Position numbers and translations under genes: made by a program. A DNA stretch of 64,000 bases from Paenibacillus phytohabitans (GTDB lineage Bacteria; Bacillota; Bacilli; Paenibacillales; Paenibacillaceae), in the NCBI RefSeq assembly GCF_013141775.1, contig NZ_WHOB01000041.1:36840-100839 (forward strand), in the 5' to 3' direction. The notes under the pieces were generated by a model. The model saw only the letters and a program-made list of their open reading frames with translations, was not told where the DNA came from and did not search any database. Numbering within the stretch: the stretch's first letter is position 1; each line of letters starts with the position of its first letter. Below are positions 16,138-24,701 of this stretch, one piece after another.

Positions 16138-17136
16138 ATGGCTAAAATACGTTACAACAACATCGATAATGTAAGTACCGATAAAACGCTTAAGGAATTC
16201 CGCCAATGGCGCGAGGAACGCCGCCGGAAGAAGAAGGATTATACCTATAAGGTGCCCAATCATCCGCCGCAGCTGAGTTATCTGGCCGGAAACCGGCTGG
16301 AAACAACGATTACGTGGATCGGGCACTCCACTTTTTTTCTGCAATATGAAGGGCTTAATATCATTACGGACCCGATCTGGGCGCGCAGACTGGGGTTTGA
16401 GAAGCGGATCGGGCAGCCGGGCATACCCCTTGGCGATATTCCGCCGATAGACCTTATCCTGATTTCCCATTCCCATTATGATCATCTGCACATAGCTTCC
16501 ATCCGCAGATTGTACCGGGCAGGAACGACGACCCTTGTGGTCCCGGAAGGACTGAAGCGCAAAATGCTCCGCAAAGGGTTCCCGGACTGCCTGGAGATGC
16601 AGTGGTGGCAGGAGCTTACGCTCGGTGCCGTCAAGCTGACCTTTGTCCCGACCCAGCACTGGACCCGGCGGACGCCGTTTGATACGAATTCCTCGCACTG
16701 GGGCGGTTATGTGCTTCAGCCGGCGGACCCGCAGAAGCATCCGGAGGGCGAAGAGGGCAAGGGGCAGCGCAAGCTTCCGCCGAATCTGTATTTTGCCGGA
16801 GACAGCGGCTTCTTCCCGGGCTTCAAGGAGATCGGCAGCCGCTTTAAGCTGCATGTCGCACTGATGCCAATCGGGGCCTATGAGCCGGAGTGGTTCATGA
16901 ACTCCCAGCATGTGAATCCGGAGGAGGCTGTGCAGGCATTCCTGGATGTAGGGGCAGAGCTCATGATTCCGATGCATTTCGGGACGTTCCGGCTGGCTGA
17001 TGACACCGCGCGCGAAGCGCTGGACCGGATGGAGCTGGCACGTGCGGCACACGGGATCAGTGAGGAACGTATCCGTACCTTAGGTTATGGGGAGACACTG
17101 GTGGTGCATCCCGAAGAGCGCCCGCCCGGACAATAA
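16138..17136 (+). CDS. metallo-beta-lactamase-fold hydrolase, NAPE-PLD/UlaG-like
   Basis: A 332-residue cytoplasmic hydrolase with the zinc signature HSHYDHL, further ligands in PTQHWTRR, the FAGDSGF Asp and the IPMHFGTF His. A charged N-terminal extension (REERRRKKKDYTY) precedes the MBL fold, as in NAPE-PLD-like phosphodiesterases and related L-ascorbate-6-P lactonase-like enzymes. Substrate cannot be told. ATG 16138 lies 11 bases after AAGGAG; a GTG overlapping that ribosome site is not usable. A C-family repeat follows the gene in the same orientation. Confidence 0.88.
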   Translation: MAKIRYNNIDNVSTDKTLKEFRQWREERRRKKKDYTYKVPNHPPQLSYLAGNRLETTITWIGHSTFFLQYEGLNIITDPIWARRLGFEKRIGQPGIPLGDIPPIDLILISHSHYDHLHIASIRRLYRAGTTTLVVPEGLKRKMLRKGFPDCLEMQWWQELTLGAVKLTFVPTQHWTRRTPFDTNSSHWGGYVLQPADPQKHPEGEEGKGQRKLPPNLYFAGDSGFFPGFKEIGSRFKLHVALMPIGAYEPEWFMNSQHVNPEEAVQAFLDVGAELMIPMHFGTFRLADDTAREALDRMELARAAHGISEERIRTLGYGETLVVHPEERPPGQ

Positions 17137-17182
17137 CTGCCGGCGGCTGACCGGGAGAAGTCCCGCATAACCCTTCTACTTA

Positions 17183-17287
17183 AAAATATAAGAAATTATA
17201 TGTTTCACACGATAACTTATCCTTCTATTTCTCGCTGAAACGGTGCCTTCCTTAAAAGGACGGCAAAGTTGTTTCCACTTGATAAGA
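17183..17287 (+). repeat. dispersed hairpin repeat family C, copy 2
   Basis: AAAATATAAGAAATTATATG, then CCTTCTATTTCTCGCTGAAAC, then an imperfect hairpin (GAAAC/GTTTC, GCC/GGC, CCTT/AAGG) ending CCACTTG. It lies 46 bases after the MBL gene. Confidence 0.8.
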
Positions 17288-17402
17288 TATTTGCCTGGAA
17301 AAGGGCAAAGATGCCCCTTAAAGGGCTACAATTACGGGCCATTTGCCTTGATTTTATGCTATAATGAGCCGGAACCCTAAGTGAAAAGGATGGTAATGCT
17401 TA

Positions 17403-19028
17403 ATGATTAGCACAAGCGGCGTAACACTCCGCTACGGAAAACGCGCACTATTTGAGGACGTAAACATAAAATTCACACCCGGCAACTGCTATGGTCTGAT
17501 CGGCGCGAACGGCGCCGGCAAATCGACCTTTCTAAAGATCCTGTCCGGAGAGATCGAAGCCAACATCGGCGATGTGCATATTACACCCGGTGAACGTCTG
17601 GCTATACTGAAACAGAACCATTTCGAGTATGACGAATTTCTGGTACTGGAAACGGTAATTATGGGCCATACCCGCCTTTATGAAATCATGAAGGAGAAGG
17701 ATTCCCTGTATGCCAAGAGCGACTTCACGGAAGCTGACGGCCTTCGCGCCGGTGAGCTGGAAGGCGAATTCGCTGAACTGAACGGCTGGGATGCAGAGCC
17801 GGATGCTGCTGCAATGCTGATCGGACTTGGTATTATGCGCGAAATGCATGATAAGAAAATGGCCGAACTCAGCGGTAACGAAAAGGTCCGGGTACTCCTG
17901 GCGCAAGCCCTGTTCGGACGTCCGAACAACCTGCTGCTCGATGAGCCTACCAACCATTTGGATCTTGAATCCATCGGCTGGCTGGAGAACTTCCTCATGG
18001 ACTACGAAGGCACCGTTATCGTGGTATCCCATGACCGTCACTTCCTGAACAAGGTCTGCACGCATATTGCGGATATCGATTTCGGCAAAATCCAGATGTA
18101 CGTCGGCAACTACGACTTCTGGTACGAGTCCAGCCAATTGGCCCAGGCCCTGCAGCGCGACTCGAACAAGAAGAAGGAAGACAAGATGAAGGAGCTGCAA
18201 GCCTTTATCCAGCGCTTCTCGGCTAATGCCTCCAAATCGAAACAGGCTACTTCCCGTAAGAAGCAGCTGGAAAAAATCACACTGGACGATATCCGTCCTT
18301 CCAACCGTAAATATCCGTTCCTGAACTTCAAGCCTGAACGTGAGGCCGGCAAACAGCTGCTTACGGTCAGCGGACTGAGCAAGTCGGTTGACGGTGAGCA
18401 GCTGCTGGATGAAGTCAGCTTTGTCGTGAACAAAGGCGATAAAATTGCTTTTGTAGGTCCATACTCCCAGCCGAAATCACTGCTGTTCGATGTCCTTATG
18501 GGCGAGAAGGAAGCGGATGCCGGTGAATATACTTGGGGCGTTACAACAACCCAGGCTTACTTCCCTAAGGATAACTCGAGTTATTTCGACGGTGTGAACA
18601 TGAACCTGGTAGAGTGGCTACGCCAGTATTCCAAGGATCAGGATGAAACTTTCCTGCGCGGTTTCCTGGGCCGGATGCTGTTTGCCGGTGAAGAAGCGCT
18701 GAAGAAGGCCAGCGTACTGTCCGGGGGCGAGAAGGTCCGCTGCATGCTGGCCAAGATGATGCTGAACGGGGCGAATGTGCTCGTGTTCGATGAGCCAACC
18801 AACCACTTGGATCTGGAATCGATCACAGCGCTCAATAACGGCCTGATTGACTTTGACGGCACGATCCTGTTCACTTCCCATGACCATCAGTTCATCCAGA
18901 CAATCGCCAACCGCATTATTGAAATTACACCGGCTGGTGTCATCGACCGTTCGATGAGCTATGATGAATATCTGGAGAATCCGGAAATTAAGGAAATGCG
19001 TGCACGCATGTATCCTGTAGAGGCTTAA
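17403..19028 (+). CDS. ykpA: ABC-F family ATPase, YkpA/YbiT type
   Basis: A 541-residue soluble tandem ATPase of the ABC-F class, which acts on ribosomes rather than in transport. ABC1: Walker A GANGAGKST, signature LSGNEKV, Walker B LLLDEPTNHLDL. The interdomain linker (about residues 245-305) is Lys-rich. ABC2: signature LSGGEKV and Walker B LVFDEPTNHLDL. The ABC2 Walker A reads GPYSQPKSLL, with Pro in place of the usual Gly before Lys. Sequence closely follows Bacillus YkpA. ATG 17403 is preceded by a weak AAAAGGATGG site. Terminator at 19070. Confidence 0.9.
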   Translation: MISTSGVTLRYGKRALFEDVNIKFTPGNCYGLIGANGAGKSTFLKILSGEIEANIGDVHITPGERLAILKQNHFEYDEFLVLETVIMGHTRLYEIMKEKDSLYAKSDFTEADGLRAGELEGEFAELNGWDAEPDAAAMLIGLGIMREMHDKKMAELSGNEKVRVLLAQALFGRPNNLLLDEPTNHLDLESIGWLENFLMDYEGTVIVVSHDRHFLNKVCTHIADIDFGKIQMYVGNYDFWYESSQLAQALQRDSNKKKEDKMKELQAFIQRFSANASKSKQATSRKKQLEKITLDDIRPSNRKYPFLNFKPEREAGKQLLTVSGLSKSVDGEQLLDEVSFVVNKGDKIAFVGPYSQPKSLLFDVLMGEKEADAGEYTWGVTTTQAYFPKDNSSYFDGVNMNLVEWLRQYSKDQDETFLRGFLGRMLFAGEEALKKASVLSGGEKVRCMLAKMMLNGANVLVFDEPTNHLDLESITALNNGLIDFDGTILFTSHDHQFIQTIANRIIEITPAGVIDRSMSYDEYLENPEIKEMRARMYPVEA

Positions 19029-19069
19029 GAACTAGATATAGGTAGGATGAACGGTAATGAGTTCATACG

Positions 19070-19110
19070 AAAACGGCTGCGTCGTCCCGGAAGGGATAAC
19101 GCAGCCGTTT
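19070..19110. terminator. bidirectional terminator after ykpA
   Basis: AAACGGCTGCGT pairs with ACGCAGCCGTTT. It lies between the convergent ABC-F gene and the small minus-strand gene and can serve both. Confidence 0.75.
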
Positions 19111-19137
19111 ATGTTCACATATAAGAGTGTAAGAAGC

Positions 19138-19323
19138 CTAAGATCCGCCTGTACGACGGCGCTGGTTGTTTGGCTTCTTATTGTTCTGGCTTTTCAGCGG
19201 CTTCGCGGAACCGGCTTGAAAAGTTGAACCCGGTTTACCCGAAGCATGCTGTTTCTTCTGTTCAAGCTTCTGGCGGATCGCCTCGGCCAAATTAATTTTT
19301 GGTTTATCATTGTTCTCGCTCAT
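19138..19323 (-). CDS. small basic conserved protein, function unknown
   Basis: A 61-residue, strongly basic, Gln/Asn-rich protein (MSENNDKPKINLAEAIRQ at the start, NNKKPNNQRRRTGGS at the end). It probably is disordered apart from one short helix (NLAEAIRQKLEQKKQ). AAGGGGGTTAACAT precedes ATG 19323, which favours a real gene. I do not recognise a family; the charge would suit nucleic-acid binding, but that is a guess. Confidence 0.6.
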   Translation of the reverse strand: MSENNDKPKINLAEAIRQKLEQKKQHASGKPGSTFQAGSAKPLKSQNNKKPNNQRRRTGGS

Positions 19324-19461
19324 TATGTTAACCCCCTTAGGCAGCAAGTCCTTTTCCTTATTCTAATTGTTTTTAAATGCTGCCACAAGGGCAAGAATAA
19401 CTCAAAGAAAGTTTTCCTGTATTTATGTGACAAGGATGGAGATTGACAGGGGGTAGCAGGG

Positions 19462-20331
19462 ATGTCCGATATTTATGAAGATATACGCAAAGGAGAAAAG
19501 GGCGCACTGGTCAGTATTGTCGCTTATCTGGTTTTGTCAGCTTTCAAGCTGGTCTGCGGCTACTTGTTCGCTTCCAGCGCTCTCCTGGCAGACGGCTTCA
19601 ACAATCTGACCGATATTGTGGCTTCGCTGGCTGTGCTGATTGGTCTGCGCATCTCGCGGAAGCCGCCGGATTCAGATCATACCTACGGGCATTTCCGGGC
19701 CGAGACGGTCGCTGCGCTGATGGCTTCTTTTATTATGGCAATGGTCGGCATTCAGGTTATAGTGGAAGCGGTGCGATCCTTGTTTGAAGGGGCGAAGGCA
19801 ACGCCGCAGCTCTGGTCGGCAGGAGTTGCCCTGGTGTGTGCCGTAGCCATGATGGGGGTATATATATATAACAAGCGTTTGGCGAAGCAGATTAACAACA
19901 ATGCGCTGATGGCTGCAGCCAAGGATAATTTCTCGGATGCCATGGTTAGTATCGGAGCTGCAATAGGTATCGTCGGAGCACAGTTCGGCCTCCCTTGGAT
20001 CGATTCCGCAGCCGCTGTTGCTGTAGGACTGCTGATCTCCAAGACGGCCTGGGATATATTCCGCGACTCCACTTACCGGCTGACTGACGGCTTTGACGAA
20101 GATAAACTGCTTGATCTGCGCAGCACCATTGCCCGGACACCGGGAGTGGAGGGCATCAAGGATTTGAAAGCCCGGGTTCATGGCAATCATGTGCTGGTTG
20201 ATGTAGTGGTACAAGTGAATGCACAGATGACGGTGATGGAGGGCCATGCCATCAGTGACTCCATCGAAGAGCGGATGAGTAAGCTGCATAACATCATGAA
20301 TGTGCAGGTTCACGTTGAACCCAAAGATTAA
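19462..20331 (+). CDS. cation diffusion facilitator, manganese-exporter type
   Basis: A 289-residue CDF antiporter with six membrane segments and a C-terminal cytoplasmic domain (about 205-289). The metal site motifs are ADGFNNLTD in segment 2 and AKDNFSD in segment 5, i.e. Asn/Asp-xxx-Asp instead of the His-containing Zn motif. This type is known for Mn2+ (Bacillus MneS/MneP, YeaB/YdfM); specificity here is inferred from it. Start ATG 19462 follows GGGGGTAGCAGGG. A weak SigB-like site (GTTTTT-N14-GGGCAA, 19369-19394) lies upstream. Confidence 0.88.
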   Translation: MSDIYEDIRKGEKGALVSIVAYLVLSAFKLVCGYLFASSALLADGFNNLTDIVASLAVLIGLRISRKPPDSDHTYGHFRAETVAALMASFIMAMVGIQVIVEAVRSLFEGAKATPQLWSAGVALVCAVAMMGVYIYNKRLAKQINNNALMAAAKDNFSDAMVSIGAAIGIVGAQFGLPWIDSAAAVAVGLLISKTAWDIFRDSTYRLTDGFDEDKLLDLRSTIARTPGVEGIKDLKARVHGNHVLVDVVVQVNAQMTVMEGHAISDSIEERMSKLHNIMNVQVHVEPKD

Positions 20332-20435
20332 CATTCCTTAATTTCTCCTAGTTAGCTGTAATTTCCACCAAATCCAAGGAGAAATCGTGACTATAGACCT
20401 GGGTGTTACCATAAGATGGAAAGGTTTTTTGTGAA

Positions 20436-20473
20436 ATTTGGAGCATGTTCCAAATCCCGGGCAGGCCTATAAT
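20436..20473 (+). promoter_or_regulatory. putative promoter with inverted repeat before the NlpC/P60 gene
   Basis: A perfect -10 hexamer TATAAT (20468-20473) has no clear -35. Instead ATTTGGA-gcatgt-TCCAAAT (20436-20455) lies where an activator would bind. A further hairpin CAACAA(A)CG/CGTTGTTG lies in the leader. Confidence 0.4.
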
Positions 20474-20542
20474 GAGGGCAGAAAGCAACAAACGTAGCGC
20501 GCGCCGTTGTTGAATTCTCAATACGCTAAGCGGGGGAACGCT

Positions 20543-21622
20543 ATGATCGTATCACATAAGAAACTGACAGCATCGTTATTGGTCTCGGCAACACTTGCAC
20601 TATCCTTGGGAGTGTTAAGTCCTCAGCAGTCCTTCGCCGCATCGGCTTCTGCCAATTCGTCTTTGGCTGCGTCGGCGGTACAGACAGGTATAATTCAATC
20701 CTCGGTGCGGCTGCGCACGACTCCATCTACCAGCGGTAAGGTATTGAAGTACCTCAGTAAGGGAGACCAGGTAACGATTCTGGAAGCGACTAACAGCTAT
20801 TGGTACAAAGTCAGAACTGCAGACGGTGAGATCGGTTATACCAGTACGGGAGACCAATACATCAGTGTGATTACGGCTCCGGTGGCTACACCTGCAGTAC
20901 AAACAGCAGTCATCCAGTCCACAGTCCGTCTTCGGGAGACACCTTCCACAAGCGGTAAAGTGCTGGGTTACCTATACAAGAATGACCAGGTAACAATCCT
21001 GGAAGAGACCAACAGTTATTGGTACAAAGTAAGAGCAGCTAACGGTACAACCGGATATACAAGCTCTGCGGATCAATATATTGAAGCAACGGCGGCACCT
21101 GTTCCGACACCAATACCGACACCAATACCGACACCAATACCGACACCTGCACCTACGCCAGTTCCTACGGCTCCGCCGCAGGCTGCTGTGATTGAAAGTG
21201 TAATAGCCGCAGGCATGGGCTACCTCGGTACACCGTATGAGTACGGGTCCAGCCGGAATGATACCAGCACGTTCGACTGCTCGGATTTCATCCGCCAGAT
21301 TTTCATGGATGCAGCTAATTTGAAGCTGCCTGCCGACTCCCGGCAGCAGGGTGACTGGGTGAAGCAGAATAGTAATGTAGTAACGGACATTGCTGGGTTG
21401 AAACGCGGTGATTTGATGTTCTTCATGGATTATAAAGGAAGCTCGGCTTCCGCCTATGCGGGGATCGACAAGTCTACAGCAAGAATTACGCATGTAGCGA
21501 TGTATTTGGGAGACGGGCAGTTATTACAGACGTATTCCGTATCTTCCGGCGGCGTTAGAGTAGACAAATTAAGCGCTTCTTGGATGAACCGTTTCCTTTA
21601 TGGAGGCTCGGTCATCCGCTAA
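20543..21622 (+). CDS. secreted SH3b-NlpC/P60 cell-wall hydrolase
   Basis: A 359-residue exported peptidoglycan endopeptidase. The signal peptide (to about residue 35, QQSFAASA) is followed by two bacterial SH3 domains (about 45-110 and 120-185, both with VRLRxTPSTSGKVL). Then comes a Pro-Thr linker of repeated PTPIPTPIPTP and an NlpC/P60 domain. The catalytic Cys lies in FDCSDFIRQ (DCSGF is more usual) and the His in ITHVAMYLG. It would cut the D-Glu-mesoDAP bond in stem peptides. ATG 20543 follows GCGGGGGAACGCT; an upstream in-frame start lacks a site. Confidence 0.92.
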   Translation: MIVSHKKLTASLLVSATLALSLGVLSPQQSFAASASANSSLAASAVQTGIIQSSVRLRTTPSTSGKVLKYLSKGDQVTILEATNSYWYKVRTADGEIGYTSTGDQYISVITAPVATPAVQTAVIQSTVRLRETPSTSGKVLGYLYKNDQVTILEETNSYWYKVRAANGTTGYTSSADQYIEATAAPVPTPIPTPIPTPIPTPAPTPVPTAPPQAAVIESVIAAGMGYLGTPYEYGSSRNDTSTFDCSDFIRQIFMDAANLKLPADSRQQGDWVKQNSNVVTDIAGLKRGDLMFFMDYKGSSASAYAGIDKSTARITHVAMYLGDGQLLQTYSVSSGGVRVDKLSASWMNRFLYGGSVIR

Positions 21623-21702
21623 TATAACAATAGATGTAGAGAGCATGAAGCGGCAATAGTACGAGTTTGTGACGGGTGAACTAACTAGGGCGGATGTTTT
21701 GT

Positions 21703-21752
21703 GGGGTTATCCTTTCAGTAGATTCTTCTACTGAAAGGATAACCCCTTTTCC
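21703..21752 (+). terminator. terminator of the NlpC/P60 gene
   Basis: A 20-bp perfect stem (GGGGTTATCCTTTCAGTAGA with its complement), loop TTCT, and TTTT after it. Confidence 0.9.
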
Positions 21753-21762
21753 TTATACACAG

Positions 21763-21797
21763 CAAAAAGGCCGTCAGGACTAACGTCCATGGGCCTC
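21763..21797 (-). terminator. terminator of the minus-strand secreted protein gene
   Basis: On the minus strand AGGCC and GGCCT enclose an inner GGAC/GTCC stem and a TTTTT run follows. Confidence 0.55.
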
Positions 21798-21870
21798 TTG
21801 AGTATACCAACTGCGAAGTCATAGCAAAGGTAGCACATCAGCTGTTATGACTTCGCTTATCGTTAAGTAT

Positions 21871-22269
21871 TTATGGAGTAATTACATAAGCGGAAGCAGG
21901 AACCTTGAGCCAAGCTTTGCCCAGCCAAGTATATACTTCTCTCCACTCATTGCCCCAAGTGTCGGTCATGATTACACCTGTTGTATCGACAGTCTGCGCA
22001 CCCAGCCAGCCGATAGGGGTTGTGCTGCCCACGGAAAGGTGGAAAGCAGTGATCTTGGTCAGGATAATCTGAGGAGTCGCTAGTTTGATGTCTGCTGGAG
22101 TGATTATAGTATCGAATGGCTCCAGGTATGTACTTCCGGTTACAGACACTGCTGCATCAGAAGTAGGTGTAGTAGTAGTTGTTGTACCTGTTACTTCAGC
22201 AGCAGAAGCGGTTGCTGCTATGGAAGCCATAAGACCCATTGCTACTGTTAAGCTGGCTAATTTTTTCAT
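21871..22269 (-). CDS. secreted protein of unknown function
   Basis: A 132-residue exported protein. The signal peptide MKKLASLTVAMGLMASIAAT is cut near ASAAEV, then a Thr-rich linker (TGTTTTTTPTSD) and a compact beta-rich domain with several Trp (GWLGAQ, WGNEWREVYTWLGKAW) follow. I do not recognise a family. AGGAGGAATCATCG precedes ATG 22269, so the gene is credible. Its own terminator lies downstream and no operon partner is seen. Confidence 0.75.
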   Translation of the reverse strand: MKKLASLTVAMGLMASIAATASAAEVTGTTTTTTPTSDAAVSVTGSTYLEPFDTIITPADIKLATPQIILTKITAFHLSVGSTTPIGWLGAQTVDTTGVIMTDTWGNEWREVYTWLGKAWLKVPASAYVITP

Positions 22270-22510
22270 CGATGATTCCTCCTGATTTTGGTTTAGTAGT
22301 GTACTTTAACATGTTCGTGCTGTGCTAATAAGCATGTAAACATAAAGTGTATGTAATGAACCAGACATCGGAATGAAATATTTTAATTTTGTTTTATGCC
22401 GGGCGGCCTTGTATTTCTGATTCAGAGGGCAAGTGACAACCTGAGAGGAAAGGCCTATACTTTCTGAAGGGTGAATAGGATATATCAAGCGGAATAAGTT
22501 GCATAAATAG

Positions 22511-22547
22511 AAAAAAGCCCGGGGCTTCTCGTGGAAGCCTCAGGCTA
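22511..22547 (-). terminator. terminator of the DUF1328 gene
   Basis: On the minus strand GCCTGAGGCTTC pairs with GAAGCCCCGGGC, followed by six U. Confidence 0.75.
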
Positions 22548-22585
22548 TACAGCAATGCTTGGGTTTCAGTTAGCGGAATGAATGA

Positions 22586-22753
22586 CTACATTGACCTTCC
22601 TCTGCGTCCCATAAAGAGCGAAACGACGAAGAGAACAAGGAAGATGTAGAACAATACTTTGGCAATGCCTACAGCGGCTGCCACAATATTGAAGAAACCG
22701 AAGATACCGGCAATCAGAGCAACTACCAGCAGAATTACTGACCATCTTAACAT
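22586..22753 (-). CDS. small DUF1328/YtjA-type membrane protein
   Basis: A 55-residue membrane protein (MLRWSVILLVVALIAGIFGF at the start, FMGRRGRSM at the end) with two hydrophobic segments. Length and sequence fit the DUF1328 (YtjA) family, often induced by stress. AAAGGATG lies eight bases before ATG 22753. It is divergent from the YtxG-like stress gene. A weak SigB-like site on its strand (GTTTCA at 22817-22812, N14, GTTTAA at 22797-22792) may drive it. Confidence 0.8.
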   Translation of the reverse strand: MLRWSVILLVVALIAGIFGFFNIVAAAVGIAKVLFYIFLVLFVVSLFMGRRGRSM

Positions 22754-22855
22754 GAGATGTCATCCTTTCTGTGTGGTGATGTAGTCATTGTTTAAACGGT
22801 GCCTATCATTTTGAAACAAACAGAAGGGGATGGTCTTTAAGGCGCTTGACAATTT

Positions 22856-22881
22856 GTTTCGGCCTAATTCCGTAAGGGTAA
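22856..22881 (+). promoter_or_regulatory. SigB-type promoter of the YtxG-like gene
   Basis: GTTTCG (22856-22861), 14 bases, GGGTAA (22876-22881), close to the SigB consensus GTTTAA-N12..15-GGGTAT. It lies 60 bases before the start codon. Confidence 0.6.
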
Positions 22882-22940
22882 CTATGCAGTAACAGGCAGA
22901 GCCAAACGACATTATAAGACATTCGGAAGGGGTTATGGAA

Positions 22941-23447
22941 ATGATCATTGAACTTAGCGTAGCACTAGTTGCTGTTGCATTCGCAGTCCTCGTATTCTTC
23001 TTAATTAAAACCTTGAAATCAGCGAAGGAATCCCTCGACAAGGTTAGTCAGACTCTGCAGGAAGTGCAAAAGACCATTGATGAGCTTACCTATGAAGTGA
23101 AAACAACGGTCAGACATGCCAACGATATCACTGCCGATGTTCAGGGCAAAATTCAGAAGATCGATCCTATTGTCGATTCTGTGAAGAACCTCGGTGATGT
23201 GATGAATGAACTGACACTGACCGTGAAGCAGGTATCGGTAACCGTCATTGAGAAATTCCGCAAATCACGCGAACTGAAGGATAAGGCCAAATCTGTATCT
23301 ATTGCAGAAGTTCCGCTTACTCCGTCCGAAGAAAGAACGATTCAATCCTATGAAGCGGTAAACGAAAGCAAGTCCAAGGGTAAAATAGCAACAGCGCTTA
23401 AGGGCGTGGATGCTGCAGCCGCCATCTGGCAGAAGTTCCGCCATTAA
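22941..23447 (+). CDS. DUF948 general stress protein, YtxG-like
   Basis: A 168-residue protein with one N-terminal membrane helix (IIELSVALVAVAFAVLVFFLI) and a long coiled-coil cytoplasmic part (about 30-120, KSAKESLDKVSQTLQEVQKT and onward). This is the DUF948 layout of YtxG, a SigB-controlled stress protein in Bacillus. ATG 22941 is eight bases after GAAGGGG; an ATG six bases earlier is too close. Precise function unknown. A SigB-type promoter lies upstream, and the SigB gene cluster lies 2 kb downstream. Confidence 0.83.
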   Translation: MIIELSVALVAVAFAVLVFFLIKTLKSAKESLDKVSQTLQEVQKTIDELTYEVKTTVRHANDITADVQGKIQKIDPIVDSVKNLGDVMNELTLTVKQVSVTVIEKFRKSRELKDKAKSVSIAEVPLTPSEERTIQSYEAVNESKSKGKIATALKGVDAAAAIWQKFRH

Positions 23448-23511
23448 TCAGGTTAAGTAGCGCAGGGTTCAGGCCAAGGGCAATTACAGCTTATGAGAGG
23501 CGGGAGTTTAT

Positions 23512-24048
23512 ATGAAAATCGTTATTCTTTTGCTTAGTCTGCTTTCTCCCTTTATCACCATTCCGCCGCAAGCTGAGACTGTCCCTGCCGCTTCTTCGGC
23601 AACCGTGCAACCGCCGGTAAGGCTCGCATTCGAGCATAGTGTCAATACAGTTCCCTACATAAGCAGTTTCGAGTCTCTGGCGGGGGTTACCCTGTATATG
23701 CCGGAAGAAGCGCTGCTGCAGACCAAAGGTATCCCGCCTGCGATTACTCCGGACCCTTGGGGAGATTGCCTGGAATATCAATATGCTGACGTCTCCGCCG
23801 GTGTTTGTGAGGGCGTTGTCCTCTATGTACATGCTTCACCTTCCCAGGCAGAACAGTTCGGCCTGAATCTTAACGGTCAGGAACTGAATCCGGTAACGGC
23901 CAGCCTGCAGGAGACATTGGGGGCCCCGGATTTTGAAGCCGAGGACGGCGATGTATATATAAGAGGAAGTGCAGCGCTCAAAGTCTACCGCAATATGAAC
24001 ACCGGACAATGGGAGGGTATTGATTTATTTGACGGAAATTCCTTCTGA
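23512..24048 (+). CDS. predicted secreted protein, unknown function
   Basis: A 178-residue protein with a likely signal peptide (MKIVILLLSLLSPFITIPPQ). The mature part is acidic, without membrane segments and with two Cys (GDCLEYQ and GVCEGV) that could form a disulphide outside the cell. I recognise no family. ATG 23512 follows GAGGCGGGAGTTTAT. It lies between two stress-type genes, with 64 bases to the YtxG-like gene, and could be co-transcribed with it. Confidence 0.7.
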   Translation: MKIVILLLSLLSPFITIPPQAETVPAASSATVQPPVRLAFEHSVNTVPYISSFESLAGVTLYMPEEALLQTKGIPPAITPDPWGDCLEYQYADVSAGVCEGVVLYVHASPSQAEQFGLNLNGQELNPVTASLQETLGAPDFEAEDGDVYIRGSAALKVYRNMNTGQWEGIDLFDGNSF

Positions 24049-24052
24049 GGCT

Positions 24053-24078
24053 GTTTCAAGGGCGGCAATTTAGGTTAA
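24053..24078 (+). promoter_or_regulatory. SigB-type promoter of the YflT-like gene
   Basis: GTTTCA (24053-24058), 14 bases, GGTTAA (24073-24078). The -35 and the spacing are the same as before rsbV; the -10 differs from GGGTTA by one base or so. Confidence 0.5.
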
Positions 24079-24139
24079 TGAATGCTCAGTCATCTTTTAA
24101 CTGCGTTGCCCTCTTAAACAATACAAGGAGAGTGATTTC

Positions 24140-24487
24140 ATGGATTCAATCGGTACACAGGCATATGCCAAGTTGCTGGAGAATGGTGTTCAGGCGATAG
24201 AAGAAGTGAATCGTCTGCGTAGCAGCGGCTATACAAGAGATGACCTCTACGTGATCAGTCACGATGAAGACCGTGAAGGCCGTATCGTGGATGCTGCAGA
24301 CGTGAACGAAGTCGGGCTCAGCGAAGAAGGATTATTTGGTGCGATTGCTAACCTTTTCCGTTCACGCGGCGATGCTCTCCGGTTCAAGATTACTTCGCTC
24401 GGCTTTAGTAGCGCGGAAGCGGCATTTTATGAGAAGGAGCTCGATTTGGGCAAAGTTCTCGTTATCGCCAAAAGAAATCCGAAATAA
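24140..24487 (+). CDS. general stress protein with YflT domain
   Basis: A 115-residue cytoplasmic protein. The N-terminal half carries the YflT/heat-induced stress domain pattern (GVQAIEEVNRLRSSGYTRDDLYVISHDEDR), and the C-terminal half ends ALRFKITSLGFSSAEAAFYEKEL. Bacillus YflT and related proteins belong to the SigB regulon; molecular function unknown. ATG 24140 follows AAGGAGAGTGATTTC. A SigB-type promoter lies 60 bases upstream and a strong terminator follows. Confidence 0.83.
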   Translation: MDSIGTQAYAKLLENGVQAIEEVNRLRSSGYTRDDLYVISHDEDREGRIVDAADVNEVGLSEEGLFGAIANLFRSRGDALRFKITSLGFSSAEAAFYEKELDLGKVLVIAKRNPK

Positions 24488-24526
24488 TTGCCGGTCAGCC
24501 TTCTGTGACCTCTATAGTCCAATAGC

Positions 24527-24575
24527 GTAACCTCCAGCCCCACTACAAGCAGTGGGGCTGGAGGTTACTTTGTTG
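24527..24575 (+). terminator. terminator after the YflT-like gene
   Basis: GTAACCTCCAGCCCCACT pairs perfectly with its complement around ACAAGC; TTTGTT follows. Confidence 0.85.
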
Positions 24576-24701
24576 AAGACGAGGGCCTGGTTCTCTTCCA
24601 ATATCTTGATATATGGAAACAGGCCGTTCAAATATCGTATGATAGAGTGATAGAATTACAGGTTTTACGGTCCTAATACTATTCGTGTGAGGTGAGGGAG
24701 C

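Noticed and set aside
20332..20542. c-di-AMP (ydaO/yuaA) riboswitch before the NlpC/P60 gene
   Set aside because: Cell-wall hydrolases often carry one and GCGGGGGAACGC looked suggestive, but the other conserved blocks of that riboswitch were not found.
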